NCBI GenBank assembly: GCA_963971425.1
Contig: OZ020514.1
Coordinates: 17,953,406 to 18,017,405, forward strand
Direction: 5' to 3'
DNA: 64,000 nucleotides
Origin: Bryoerythrophyllum caledonicum
Taxonomy: Eukaryota; Streptophyta; Bryopsida; Pottiales; Pottiaceae
In this document: positions 32,446 through 45,077 of the stretch, in pieces
How the letters are laid out: each line of letters begins with the position of its first letter
Position numbering within the stretch: position 1 is the first letter of the stretch
Made by a program: the position numbers and the translations under genes
Notes under the pieces: model-generated
What the model saw: the letters and a program-made list of their open reading frames with translations, nothing else
Database searches by the model: none
Told to the model about the DNA's origin: nothing

Positions 32446-34995
32446 TCTGAGAAGACAATCGCCATGATGATGTAGCTGCAACAATTCTACGCATCCAATC
32501 AAAGATTTTGCCCGTTGCCAAATCAACAAGCGTATACATGAGTAACTAAGAGAGGATAGGTTGAGTGCAATGTGTGCCCTATCCTTAATAGCCTTAGGCA
32601 ACTGTGTTGTCAATCCCTTAGTCAATTCCCACTTTGCCTCTCCTTGAGATAAAACCCAAACTTCCATCTACGTGGTAGGGCACGATACCACTAACATGTC
32701 CGCGAGACATCAAGTCATTTCTTTGAATGAACGTGATACCTGGATCTACGGAGCCATAAATAGTTTAATGGCATGGAGCACAATTTTTAGGATGCTCTTG
32801 ATACTCCTGGCCATCTTTGCCTTACAGCAATAAGATACCAATGGACAATACATCCTTCACGCAAAGAATAGTGCGCCAAACCTTGACATTAAGTGTTGTT
32901 GGTGCCTTACGCTATAGATAAATGTGATCTCCCTTGGAGAATCTTTGCAATTGAGGTTGGTAGGCTGATTGCAAATAAGAGCGTACTACAGTATGTAACT
33001 GTGTTGAACGATGGATAAGTTCTTCATGGCCATCAACATGGTTTGCTTGAAGAGATCTTCTCAATTTTGTAGACCCTAGGTCTACGCCTCTTGATCGTCC
33101 AAATCCATAAGTAGGGCCAAATTTCCTATACGAAATTTGGAAAATTGGCTTCCAACCATTGAACAATTGATATGGGCTGAAAGTAGCCAGTGAAGCCTAC
33201 TGGCTAAATCGTTGCCTCATTGCAATCCATGGAATCATTAAATTCCAATTATAGTGGCCACCATGAAGTTGTCCATACCATCGCAAGCTACGCTTGATAG
33301 TTAAAGCCACAAGCTCTGCCAAATTGTCCGCTTCCAGATGATTGTGAGAGGTGGTACAGTGGTCAACTGAAGCTTTGGTATACAAAGCTACTATAGCACT
33401 AAAGAAATCGCGGCCATGGTCAATCAACTCCTTGACTGGAGCTCCAAAACGTGCAAACACCTAGTCAAGAATTGCCTTGGCTACCAATCCCTAGGAGTTC
33501 GGCAGTAGAGCCACAAACTTGATCCATTGCTTAAGTGCTTCACCATCACCAAAATGTATGTGGCTCCACATGGGGTGATTACAAGTGGTCTGGCAAAATG
33601 TCAAAATCCAAGGACCAACAGTGGCCAAACCCCAATATGGACAAAGGCTGCAACTTTAGTTATAAGGTGTTGAGGTTGGAATGAATTTAATCACACTGTT
33701 CACATTAGAAAACATACACTGCGATCTGTTGATATATGCTCGTCCCCTAGTATAGGCTATGCAACATCAAATGAGTCTATTGCACACCTACGGTGAGTCT
33801 TTATATAATTGATGTACCAACAAAGCCTTCTAATCTAGCCTGAGAACTATGCGCCTATTTCCATTTAGCCACAGCTAAAATAGAAAGTCGTCCTCTTAAT
33901 AGAACCTTACTATTTGGTGTCCAACTCAATCATGCACTACTGCAAAAAAAAGGGAAGTTTCCTACATTGTAGCTTCTGCAAGATTGGACAAACTTTCCAT
34001 GCATCCCTAACAACCTAGGCCTTATCCAACTCTTTATCTATTGCGTGATCGGACAATGTAGATGCAAAGCGAGACATCACTATAAGGTTAGATGTTGCTT
34101 GTCACCCTGGAAGTGACTCTTTGTCACAATCTTCATGCCACCTAGGATCACTTTGATCCTCTCTCAATAGACTTTGACTGCAACACATGCTATCCGCATC
34201 ACAGTTTGTGATGCCGACCCTATGTACAACCTCAAAGTCATACTCCTGAAGCAAGAAAGCCCACCTGGCAAGCTTTCTAGTAAGCTTGTCAGACTCCATG
34301 AGCCACTTCAAAGGCTCATGGTCAGTCACCAACAAAGAGCTTTGCCTATACAAATAGGGAATAAAATGGGCTATGGCCCAAACCGCGGCCAAAGCCTTCC
34401 TCTAATAGGACAAATAGTTGGACTCCGCATTCTTGTTGCTTCTAGAAGCAAACGCCACAACGTACTCCGGCCCTTTCTCATCCTTTTTAATCAAGAAAAC
34501 TCCTAATGCTACAACACTCCAATTTGTGTGCAAGTGGAAAGGTCGTGCAACATCTAGATGCTGCAACACAAGCGCTAAACTAAGCTTTAGCTTCAAAGTA
34601 GCAAAGGCGTGTTGTAGCTCCCGTCTCCAAGTCTATGGCTCATCCTTCTTCATTAATATTGTCAAACGGCTAGGAAATCAAGCTAAGATTCTTGACAAAT
34701 AGGCAATAGTAATTTGCCAAGCCAAGAAAAGCCTTAAGCCGTGACACGCCTATTGGAACCAAAATCTTTTGCAATGCATCTTGTTTGGCCTACTACACGC
34801 AAAGACCTCTTGGAACAATCATATGTCCTATATATGGTAACTAGTAATGGAAGGTCTTGCACTTTCCATGGTGCAAGCGCAATCCCCATTGCCAAAACTT
34901 CTCGAATGCTCCTTCAAAATGCCCTACGCTCCTATATGTTGCTACTAAAAAATGATAACATCATCAATGTAGCAATCGGCAACGACGCTAGTATG
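32440..34995 (-). pseudogene. Truncated Ty3/gypsy fragment (RT end, RNase H, integrase), relative of the methyltransferase-bearing element
   Basis: Minus strand. It begins abruptly inside RT at the CYIDDVIIF site (about 34,985) and runs through a SRLKAFLGLANYY segment. RNase H (34,596-34,102) keeps LVTDHEPLKWLMESDKLT and FEVVHRVG. The integrase (33,460-33,197) keeps LIDHGRDF and EADNLAEL, the catalytic Asp and Glu. The C-terminus (33,166-32,912) ends KGDHIYL. A tail with KNCAPCH (about 32,780) matches the RNCALCH tail of the 13.9-22.0 kb element. Many segments match that element almost residue for residue, so both belong to one lineage. No PHD finger is recognisable downstream. Everything upstream of the YIDD site, including any methyltransferase, is absent. 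Confidence 0.8.
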
Positions 34996-34999
34996 TAAG

Positions 35000-36020
35000 T
35001 GGTGAGCAGTTATTGGCAAGCGATAAACATTGAGTAATGAGCAGTGATGCTAAATTTAGTTAGGATTTTTCCAAATTCAAGAATATTCATATTTTTTAAA
35101 ATTCCATTTTTACTAATAATAGATTTTGGAGGATCCTATTAATGTGGATTTTGCAAGGTCTTTAGTGATAGCTAAGTTGTGAATGGAAGGTTCTACAACT
35201 TCTTTGAAAGTGAATTGTCAAATTTTTTTGAAGGGTTCAGATCAAGACTTTGTTTTGTAGTGCCCATAACACCATATTCGTTATGATGGGAAAATTCCAT
35301 GATTTTGGGAAAATATAGCTTAGGTCGAGTCGATGATATATTTCTTGGATGATATATTTCTTGGATGTACAATTTTTTTTATCGTCTGTCTTATTAACAA
35401 TCGTTTCTCATCATAACATGGATCATTCATTGAACTTCTCAACATGAAAATAGGAATCATCCATTGGTACCTAATAGCGCGATGTACACTTGTATAGGTT
35501 CATTTGCTATTGAAGTATTTTGTTTCGGGACGTGGCGTTGAGGGCCTCTTTGCATTGTAGTGTATCAGCGTAGATTAGTTTGTTACAAATCTATGGATTT
35601 AGGAACATACAACAGCGTTTTTCATTCACCCATGGATGATTTTCATCCACTTAGAGTTGTGTGTGTGCATATATCACCGCACACGTCTATAACTTGACGT
35701 CTTTGTCAAGTCAAACTTTGTGAGTAAGTTTGATAGTGTTTGGTGATTATCTTTGCTTATAAGTGATTGTTTATCATTAATAAAGGCTTTGCATTCTCTT
35801 ATACCACTTGCACTTGTTGATTCTCTCTTCAAGGAGTGGAAGATGCTTAACTACTCTTGTAATTTACTAGTTGTTCACTTCACAAAGATCCTTCCTCATT
35901 CTTTCGTTTAGCTCTAGAATTTGAGCTTGGGTGACTATAGAAAAATCTTGGGTGCTTAGATTGATGATGTAGGGCGTGTCAAGATGGAGTCAACACAATA
36001 AACGGCGCCCGAATTGGACA
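35000..36020 (+). other. Possible LTR end with tRNA-Lys-like primer-binding site
   Basis: AT-rich region whose last part (35,650-36,000) has LTR-like features: AATAAAGGCTTTG at about 35,780 and TTGTAATTTACTAG. Then GAGTCAACACAATAAA is followed by CGGCGCCCGAATTGGAC (36,002-36,018). GGCGCCCGAA is the core of tRNA-Lys-type primer-binding sites. No gag-pol follows on this strand. Confidence 0.25.
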
Positions 36021-36419
36021 ATTTTGGAGCAAGATGTAAGCAGCGCAAAAATTCAAAGAAGAAGAACAGCTACTGGACCTATTTCAGCAATTTGTCATCC
36101 ACTGCGTTGTTCTCATCCGCGGTCAAGTTTCATCCGCTGCGGGCAATTTTCATGAAACAATAATTTGGACATAATTCATTTACCTGTGAGTTAATATATC
36201 TCAAAATATTTTATTTTTTTGAATACCAAATTTGGATTTGAGCTCTCCATTAGGGTTTTTGATATGGGAGAAGGAAAAATTTGAGTGGAATTTTTTTTCC
36301 AAAACCACATTTTTGTAGGTTGTTACAAGAAAAAAAGATTAGTGTCTAAACTTTGGAGGTATAAACTAGGGCAATTTAATTCGGTTTTGAGTGAAATTTG
36401 CACCTATATTTAGGGCATT

Positions 36420-37060
36420 TCACTCTTAATCCAATTTTGGTATAAGATTGGTAAGGGATGTCTGCGCCGAGGGCACGAAGCATAAACTAGGTGCGTTGGT
36501 CTCTCTCCCCTCCTTCCCTCGCCCTTTGCGGGCTCCTGCCTCGGGTCGGGTCAGGTGACCCGGAGGCCAGCCTTTCCTTGGATTTGTCAAAATCACATCC
36601 CACCAAGCAACAGAACGCATCCAAAACATGTCAATTCACCCAATTCCAACGCTATCTATTAGTTATCCAGAATCGACGCTTGTAGGTGTAGATACTGCTA
36701 GGTTTAGGTGCAGTGGGCGATTTTGGGTTTTGGCCACACCTCGCCGACTGGCTCTCAGAGTCAATGACTATTCAAAGCGGTCACCACACCTAGAACGAGT
36801 AGTATCTACCTTTTTGGTACAACCACGGGCACTATATGATTGACGGCGTTGGGGTTGAGAGAGGTGACAGCTTTGGGATTGCGACGACGAAGTTTGTTCG
36901 TGGAGGTCGAGTTAGATTCAAAGGAAAACTATTCTTTAGTGGGAACAACATGTCCGCCACATCATCCATATGTAGCAGGTGCCACAAGTGATTCTTTATG
37001 ATGTGGATACCGTTGATGCGTGGAACACGGAGGTTTACGCTTTGGTGTTGTCTTGACATT
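36420..37060. other. Moderately GC-rich segment without a recognisable gene
   Basis: Short ORFs exist on both strands, but none has recognisable motifs or consistent coding character. I do not call a gene. Confidence 0.3.
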
Positions 37061-37106
37061 CTTCTTTCAGTCGGATTCTTTGGCTCTGTTTTCTTGAAAC
37101 CTCAAT

Positions 37107-37807
37107 AGAATTTTCTTGAAAGTGCTTTCTGAAGGGGAAAGTCAGCATGACAGTGGTGCCAGATTGGATGAAATTTATTTAGCACAAGAGTGAACTTCCA
37201 AAAATCACATACTCCCTTTCTTTTGCACCAATGAGATGTCTGGCAATCAATGCTCGTGAGCCCTAATGTGTACAAGCTAAAGTTCCCCAGTAGTATCCTA
37301 AGTTCCCAAAAAGTTGACCGATGGTTCCCCCACACCTTTCCTAAGCCAAGTCACCATGTGCATGTGGTCCAGTTAATATCATAAGACTCTAAGATTCCGG
37401 GTGACATGCACGATCATGTTCCTTTACTATTATGAAAACTTTAATCAATCCCTTGATATACTAGAGTTTTCCTAAGAGTAAAGGGAGGTGACCCCGCATG
37501 TCACCCGGAATCTTGGAGTCTTATGTTAGTAAGTGGGTCCACATGCAGATGGTGACTTGGCTTGGGAAAAGTGTGGGGGATTCATTGGTCGACTTTTTGG
37601 AAACTTGGGGTACTACGGAGGAGCTTTAGTTTGCATGGGGTAGGGCTCATGAGCATTGATTGTCATTACCACTCATGCATTTCATTGGTGCAAAAAAAAA
37701 AAATGCAATTTTTGAGAGTCTTTTGTGGTGCATAAAAAAATCTCACCCTATTTGGCACCTCTACCATTCTATCTTTCTTCTTTAGAAAGCACTTTCAAGA
37801 AAACTCC
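37107..37807. mobile_element. Foldback element, about 700 bp, nearly complete inverted repeat
   Basis: Left arm 37,107-37,445 and right arm 37,465-37,807 are reverse complements at roughly 85 percent by eye. Outer ends are TTTTCTTGAAAGTGCTTTCT and AGAAAGCACTTTCAAGAAAA. Inner matches include GACTTGGCTT, GTGTGGGGGA, CAACTTTTTGG and GTCACCCGGAATCTTNGAGTC. The loop is only about 20-30 bases (CAATCCCTTGATATAC). No coding capacity; it resembles a foldback-type MITE. A clear target duplication was not found. Confidence 0.75.
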
Positions 37808-37809
37808 AC

Positions 37810-40800
37810 TATATTCTAAAAAATGTGTGGAAAATAAATGTCTAGAAATAGATGTATAGCATTTTAAAATTATACTTTTAAAAAATACTACCTATTGGTA
37901 ATACTTTCTTTTTCAAAAAAGTATTTTTTGAAATTTAATTAGTTACTTGGCAATAAAGTACATAATTTGGCTCCTGAGTACGATATTTGTAACCCACATT
38001 CCAACTTTTTAGGTCAATGGATATAAGATGACACCCATAGGAAATAGAATCAAGGACCACTTCCTTTCACTCCATCCCAACTTAGTTAGATTCTTTCATG
38101 CCTATTTCCACTACAAGTCAAGTTTTTGTAGAACCTCATGAAAAGCTAAACAACAATCATTTAATTGATTTTCAACTGTATCAATAGAGAGGGTCTCTAA
38201 CCTCTACGTTTTAAATGAATATATGTATTAATACAAATATTATTAGTTCTATCATAGTAGAATTTGGATGATTATGGCTTTGAAGTGATGGTGAAGACTA
38301 TTTTGGACATGTTATTGAATCGGCCCATTGCAACTTTACATGATGAATGACAATCTTACAGTATGAAAAAAAAATTGCCATTATTATATACAATTTGTGT
38401 TATATACATTTTTCACCTACTCTATAGGCTTGTATATATCATACTCAAAAACTTCCTGTAGTGAACGCATATCAAAGACACTGGGATAATACAATATTTT
38501 TTTGTAATTTCTTGTTTTTGGAAGATTTATGATTAAACAATTGAGTTACTATATTTAACCTTCTTCTTTTTGTGATAGCACATATATAAAAATCAAAAAT
38601 ATCATTCCAAAGTTTGTATATGTTCAAAACAATTAATATTGTTTAAAAGACATGCATAGATTTTGGCCTACTGGCAATATCATGGATAAAATAGTGAGTT
38701 TAAATTAATATCTAAGTAGATTGGAATCTAGTGATTGGATGAGGGGGCTTCAAATTAAAAATCTGATTTTGAAAACTATCAAATATCTTTCATGGATTGA
38801 GAATCCTAATCTATTGTGAAACGAAACTTCAATAATGAGATTGTATTTTTAAATACATATGCAATAAGTCATTGATTTTGAAATTGAAGGTTCTCAATCA
38901 TATCAAAGCTACCTCAAATGATCACTGTTTATTCCTAAGATATATCAAATTCCTACGATTGGACAATAAGACTCCAAATTTATTTGAAATTTAACTATAG
39001 ATTTCTAAAAGGAAAAAATGTGCAATTGATCAAGAATTTATAATCATTGATTATCATTACCGTACCTAGTGGTCGTTTCAACACCTCTAAGTCAAAAGAA
39101 TTATTTTTCTTTGTCCCAATGATTTAGACACAGTGGGTTTCACCTAAGTATTACATGGATATCACCTGTGCATTATAGGGGTAGCACCTTAACATTACAT
39201 GGATAATCACCTGGACAAAAAGTTTATACTTTCCAAAATTTTGGACAACTCTCCATTTTAAATGAATTATGTACAAAAGCAACCACATTACATCGTTTTG
39301 GTCAAATTCCACAAATCATTTCTATTATTTGAATTATCTATACCATGATTTTTATTTTATTTCAACACATTTGATTGTACTATTGATAAATGTAAATATA
39401 AATAAAGTTAAACTTGTTGTACACTTCTTTTTAAAGGTCATCTTCTAAATCCAATGAGTCATTAATAATTGCCATTTTGTTAGTTGAATATTTTTACAAG
39501 ATTAATCATTGAATATCTAAAAATATAATTTTAAAAATACATTAAAATAAATATTAAAAAATAATAGAAGCTTGATCACTAAGTATAAATTCTAGGGATT
39601 AAATGTTACAAATAGAATTGATAGTTATTTGCTTAAGATTTTGAAAATAAACTTGGCACTAAATATCTTTGAATGAATGATATTAGTCTGATGAACCTCC
39701 AAGTATTTAATTACTATCAATTGACTCTACCTGTATTTATAAATTTATATCATATCATAATTTATCTTTATATATAACAATTTTCACTGTATACTTAATG
39801 AAGCCAAAACCTAGATGATACCCACATAGGGTCCCTCGCTAAGACAAGATATTACAATGGAGATCAATATTGATACAAAGATCATGTCGATAATTATTGA
39901 AGAATTTGATAGTTTTTTATTCTTTTAATTGCCTTTAGATATTATCAATGAGGTCAAAATCAAATTTGTATTGAGTTACCACCAAGGGTGTTGGAGCATT
40001 TTGAAATATTAAAATGGACATGTAAGCTTGTCGTTAACATACTAGATGAACTACGTATGTTTGTTGATGAACAAGAACAAAAAAAATAAAAATTATTGAT
40101 GCAAATCTAATACTCAAATTAATTTTGTAAACATGTGTAACACTCTACTGTTGAAACAAGGGAGGCCTAAGAGTAAACTTTACCATTGCTTTTCAACCGG
40201 AGTACTAGTGGTTTTCAATGGAAAATATTGATACAAGTATAATTGTAGATAATGAACTTTAGTTTTTTAAACAAATGTTTTCACATATGCATGTGATCTT
40301 TGACCCTTATTCATGTGGGAGAAAAGATAGTAGAAAATACTTATGTATAATATGTAATGCATGAATTTTTGTGAAAGAATGCATATGTAAGGTAGTACCC
40401 TTTGCAATAAAGGGAAGAGTGATGGAACCAAACTTTTGCAAGTGCGCAAAGTTACACATCAACTTGCAATATGTTTGAATGACATTAAAAAACATTGCGA
40501 TCATAACTTTTTGAAGGCACTCAAACTTATATCCATAATGGCAACAATTGCATAATGTTGCGATCAAAGGATACGGATGCGCTTTTAGAGCCAACACCAA
40601 AAAGCTTATAAACTGACTCTATAGGAACTTCCAAAAATTCTTAGAATCCTTCGAGGGGACTCTTGGGCCTTTGGGGGTCAAAGATGGTTTGAATTATAAA
40701 ACACATAAATTAATAATAACAAGTGAATCGATATTGCATGAGACAATATCATCTTGCAAAGTCAACTCAAAGGAGTATATATTAATTCACAACAAATGAG

Positions 40801-40930
40801 ATGAAATAGTGACTTCTTAAATTGTATCTTTAGGTGATGTGTAATGAATTTTGTTCAATCAATAGCAAGGCACAATTCAATTTTGATACAATAAACAATC
40901 TTATAGAAATGAAATTTTGATTCAGTCGTA
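37810..40930. other. Long AT-rich gene-free stretch
   Basis: About 3 kb with no coding block. A short piece at 40,565-40,690 (CTCTATAGGAACTTCC, GGGGACTCTTGGGCCTTTGGGGG) resembles the ends of the repeat copies at about 10,360 and 27,250. Confidence 0.45.
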
Positions 40931-40939
40931 ATCTCGATG

Positions 40940-41230
40940 CTAATCTAAACCTTAATCCTAAACCCCAAACACTAAACTCTAAATCGCTAAATTCTAAACT
41001 TTAAATCATTACACCTAAGTAATAAACTATAAACCCTAAATCCTTAAAACTAAAACCTTAAACCTAAACCCTAAATCCGAATCCGTAAATCTAATCCTAG
41101 AATTGTCTACTATGAAATCCTAAACCCTATAATTTTCACTTCATTCCATGGACTTGCAATTCCAAACCTTAAATCCTAAACCCTCAATGTCAAAATTTAA
41201 TTTGAACCCTAAACCTAAATCCTTACTTTT
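40940..41230. repeat. Degenerate telomere-like (CCCTAAA)n tract
   Basis: Repeated CCCTAAA-type words (AACCCCAAACACTAAACTC, AAACCCTAAATCC, TAAACCCTAAATCCG, TAAACCCTCAATG) mixed with variants. The plant-type telomere repeat is TTTAGGG, so this is an interstitial, decayed telomere-like tract. Confidence 0.65.
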
Positions 41231-41576
41231 AAAATCTAGTCATAATCAATATCTTTAATATGGAAGTAAATTACTGTAATCAAATACCCATAACTCCAAT
41301 TGATAACCTTAAATTGATATATAATTCTATATCTTAAATTTAAATTGATTCTAGCAAATTTAAATTGATACCCATAACCCCAATCCATAACGTTAATTGA
41401 TCATGTAAATAGAAACTTCCATTACATCGAGATATGAGGAGAAACTTATGTAGTTGTTAATTTTTTGGTCATTTTTGGAAGATGCTTTATTTGGAATAGC
41501 TCCACCCCGCCAAACATGATGTCATTCCCGCTCTTTTCTTAACGGCAACTTGTTCAACGTGGTCAATACACCGCAA

Positions 41577-41582
<6 letters not shown>

Positions 41583-41638
<56 letters not shown>
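41583..41638. repeat. (CT)n microsatellite
   Basis: About 28 uninterrupted CT units, flanked by short T and C runs. A nearby ORF on the minus strand with an Arg-Glu repeat is produced by it. Confidence 0.95.
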
Positions 41639-41642
<4 letters not shown>

Positions 41643-42222
41643 GCACCTTTCTAATACTCGGCAAGCCTTCGTGAATCTATACTGTCTCGAAGTACGCCTT
41701 GACATTTGAAAGACCTATTGCATTTGAAGTCAAATTTATGTGCAAGAAGTGGATACATTATTCTAGGTCAACTGAGTTGTCTTTGGAATTTCTAGACATG
41801 CGGAGGTGTGTGGTCGTGAATGGTTGTTGCGGCCGTGACAGAGAGTAGGGTTTTCTCTTCCTTCTTCATTCAAGACGTTTTGGTGCACGCAATCAGACCA
41901 TTTGTAAGTGACTTTAGTCTAAACTTTATGGTGATTCACTTGGCACTTGGTTCGCACATTTGATACTATCATTTTCAATGTAATGAAAAAGTTGTAGGAA
42001 GGAGGTGATGCTTCGGCGTCGACACGATCGCCTCCTCAATACATGTTTAGGGATTTGTTTTTTTATTTGTACGTCAGTATGACATATATGTTCTTGCAAC
42101 TGTCAAAATGCGTAGTTTTTGTTGGTATGAGTGCTTCAGGTTTTGATTTAGTACTCTTGGTTAAAGCAATCATCAATTGTGCCTGATATTGTCGCTATAA
42201 ATTTTGGACATAGAATACGTTG

Positions 42223-42415
42223 TGCACATTTAGCTCGACTCAAGCTGAATGTGCATTGAACATGCTATGAATATTTTTACAAAACCTATGCACTGCACAT
42301 TCAGCTCGACTCGAGCTGAATATGCATAGTATCTCTTCTGCACATTCAGCTCGACTCGAGCTGAATGTGCACAGTATGTGTTCTAAGCATTCAGCTCGAG
42401 TCAAGCAGAATGTGC
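42223..42415. repeat. Four copies of a 31-bp palindrome (left flank)
   Basis: Copies at 42,223-42,255, 42,295-42,325, 42,340-42,370 and 42,387-42,415. The best (third) has 15-base arms GCACATTCAGCTCGA and TCGAGCTGAATGTGC with one central base. They lie just upstream of the transposase-like gene at 42,551. Confidence 0.85.
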
Positions 42416-42550
42416 TTTGTTTTCACCTAAGCGTGGAGATGAACAATGATGCTATTTTTTTGTTCACTCTGTTTGATGTGGGATGAACCTTGGAGTACTA
42501 TTGTACTACGTTAACTAATTACACTTTTGCCTTAACTTTGTAGTGCCGAG

Positions 42551-44738
42551 ATGGGCACTTTAACCGGTGCCTCAATTGACAATGATTTTGATTTGTCAAG
42601 TGATAGCTTGTCTTTCCACAATCCAATAGATGCTGATTTGATGGAATTTGAAGTTCTCCCAAGGCATTCTAGGGTTGGTAAGATAGTCGAAATGAAAAAC
42701 CTATCTGGTGTTACAATTGCCACTGGAATACTTTGTAACCTTCACACCACGGCTAATCTTCGGACTGATGCTCCATTAGGTGATACTCACGTTGCCATTC
42801 AGGTCTCGAGGACATTAGTTGAAGATGAAGCACCAGACAAATGGCGTTATTGTGTTTAAATTTGGCCTGTTGGTCAAATTTACTATAATAGTGTCAGTCT
42901 CTTGCATCACCAGCAACGTGATACTTACAATTCTATAATGGCAATGAAAACCCGGTCGCTTGGAGAGAGGACTTGCTCTTATAAAAGTTCATCTAGGATC
43001 CCTCCTGCCATGGTTTTAACAAAATCATCATTTCTCCTCTCTGACGAATCTATCAACTCTGTTGCTAGAAACCGCTGTTGCTCCAAGAGTTGTGTTCAAC
43101 GCTTCCCATGATTGAAGATTAAGGTATTGCGGATGAGGATGTATTTTGGTACCTCCGTTCAATTTCGAAGGCATATGAAGCTAGATGTTCACGGACATTT
43201 AAATGTGGACAATAAAGGTAGAAATGTGGTAACCATTGAGGGCGTTGATGTGTGCGCAGCTGCCTGGTAGCACATCATGGGCGTCAGTGAAACCTTGTTC
43301 TATGAATATGCCAAGGATGCATTGGCTAGTGTAGTTGCGCAGCCCCATGGTAATTCTGGGAAATGGAAACCTATAAATCACATAGTAGTCGCTACCACAG
43401 CATTACGTGTCATCCTTAATAGGAATGTTGACAACATGCCCCACAAGTCCCGCATCTTGCCTTCGGGTGAGACATCCATGGCGGAAATTCTTCCCGCAAA
43501 TTTCAAGTAGAAAGATCAAATTCCTGCAATTGATGCCCATTTAGTTAATTGCGGACTTGCCCAAATTTCCACTTCAAAGGTGTGTAAGATTAGGCGGGTC
43601 CATTTTTCCAATTACAATGCAAAACAACCTAGGGATAACTTTGCACGTTGTTCAACGTGTGATAAGTACCATTCTCGTCGGAGGTTGCAGCAGCCTGGAA
43701 CAGAAGCTGCGCTATTGTGGCAGCAAAGGTTGAATCTCATTAGGATTCAGCATGGGCTCATCGAGAGTTGTATTATTCCAATCGTTACCGCTCTCAAGAG
43801 TTGCTGGATGAATGTGTTACGATTATGCACGACAAAATGGATCACTCAAACACTGCATCTCTTGTCCTTTCTCACAAGACAAAACATTTGGATGGTCTGA
43901 TGAAGATGACCATCTCTGTTACTGGAATGCTTGCACATGGTCATGGCGATGTTCGTTATGCTCATTATGGCTTGGACAATTATCCACATGATGTCAATTA
44001 TACAGTGGGCTCCTTTGCTAGATTGTTGCGAGATTTAGAACAACCTCCAAAGACATCGTCCCGACAATTATTTCAGGGTTCGGGGAGAACTGCATTGTTT
44101 TGAGTTGTTTTGCAAGGAGCTTAAGACACTTGTGTCCCATTCCTCCGCGCCGCACCTGAGTCTCTAGCTACAGCAAAACCTTTGCCGCCTATATTGCATT
44201 GGTTGGCTAACCTCTCTACAGGATGGTTTTGGCCTTCTAGTCATATTGGTCAGACTGTCGAGGACCAATTCACTAGTGTGGGCGTTGTTCGTGAGGAGCA
44301 TGATGAGGATGACCACTTTGTTGGGCAGAGTCGAGATAGGCCAGCCCCTTCTTTTCGGATTAATCGAGACATTTACTCAAGCTATTTTGTTGCATTAAGA
44401 CCCTCTGATGGATATGAATGCCCTGTTTGGATTGTACAAGCGCTCTTTGATCCTAATTCGGATCTAGAAAGGCCTTATTCTATCAAAATACTGTACTTCT
44501 GCCCCACTTCGCACGATGCAGATGTCCAAAGATGCTATGCGGGATGGGCCTCTTCCAACGGTACCCATGGACAATTGATGACGAGCAACTTCCGCAATGG
44601 GAGGACACCGGATCTCTGTTGACTGCATGGAAGTCTAAAAGTAGGAGTGAATTTCTTGTTGTGAAAATACCTAGAAATCAAGTTCAAATCATTCAAGATA
44701 GTTTGATCAAGGATGCCGAGCCATCTCCTTCGCAATGA
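42551..44738 (+). pseudogene. Degenerate transposase-like gene (QLDN/GHTH-type, DUF7869-like family)
   Basis: Starts at ATG 42,551 and encodes blocks in different frames. These are GDTHVAIQVSRTLVEDE (to 42,859), a CCSKSCVQRF cysteine motif (about 43,080), RRHMKLDVHGHLNVD (about 43,165-43,215) and HGNSGKWKP (about 43,340). Next come FARCSTCDKYHSRR (about 43,640), CVTIMHDKMDHSNTAS, then GMLAHGHGDVRYAHYGLDNYPHD and SFARLLRDLEQPPKTSSR (to 44,100). LPPILH at about 44,185 should lead into a conserved QLDN-type motif but jumps to SSHIGQTVEDQF, which looks like a decayed VGHTHEDID motif, so an internal deletion is likely. A conserved-looking C-terminus (PVWIVQALFDPNS, PWTIDDEQLPQWEDTGSLL) ends at 44,736. 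I recognise the motif series from a widespread transposon-associated family but cannot verify the name. Confidence 0.55.
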
Positions 44739-44819
44739 TTTTTTAGTACAAAGATGTTGCTCTTATACTAGTATCCAAGAATGTGTGCATAAGATCAAAA
44801 TATGTTGGCATGATATAAG

Positions 44820-45077
44820 CTCAAATCGAGCTAAAAGTGTACACCCATTTCTTGTGGAGATTAATACATTTCAGAGTTTTGATATTTTGTTATTTGCTAT
44901 TCTGAATGTTTTATTGCATAGGAATTGTTGGGGCACATTCAGCTTGACTCGAGTTGATAGTGTGCTTCGATTCAAGAAATGCATTTTCGTGCCTTGACAT
45001 TTGATCTTTGGTTTTTGAATGATATTTGGAGTTGTAAATGTTGCTTGCTTTCACCTCGACTGAAGCTAAAAATGTAC
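44820..45077. repeat. Decayed copies of the GCACATTCAGCTCGA palindrome (right flank)
   Basis: GCACATTCAGCTTGACTCG at 44,933-44,965 is the clearest. Weaker copies lie at about 44,820-44,842 and 45,049-45,077. Together with 42,223-42,415 they bracket the transposase-like gene. Confidence 0.55.

Noticed and set aside
32434-32667. PHD finger in the related gypsy fragment
   Set aside because: No Cys/His pattern of a PHD finger can be read there.
35280-36020. Complete 5' LTR plus primer-binding site of a further retrotransposon
   Set aside because: Only the GGCGCCCGAA core fits. No second LTR or gag-pol follows on the plus strand, so it is listed only at low confidence.
36426-36843. Genes in the GC-richer block
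   Set aside because: Short ORFs on both strands without motifs, and no consistent codon pattern.
41487-41705. ORF with an Arg-Glu repeat
   Set aside because: Translation of the (CT)n microsatellite.
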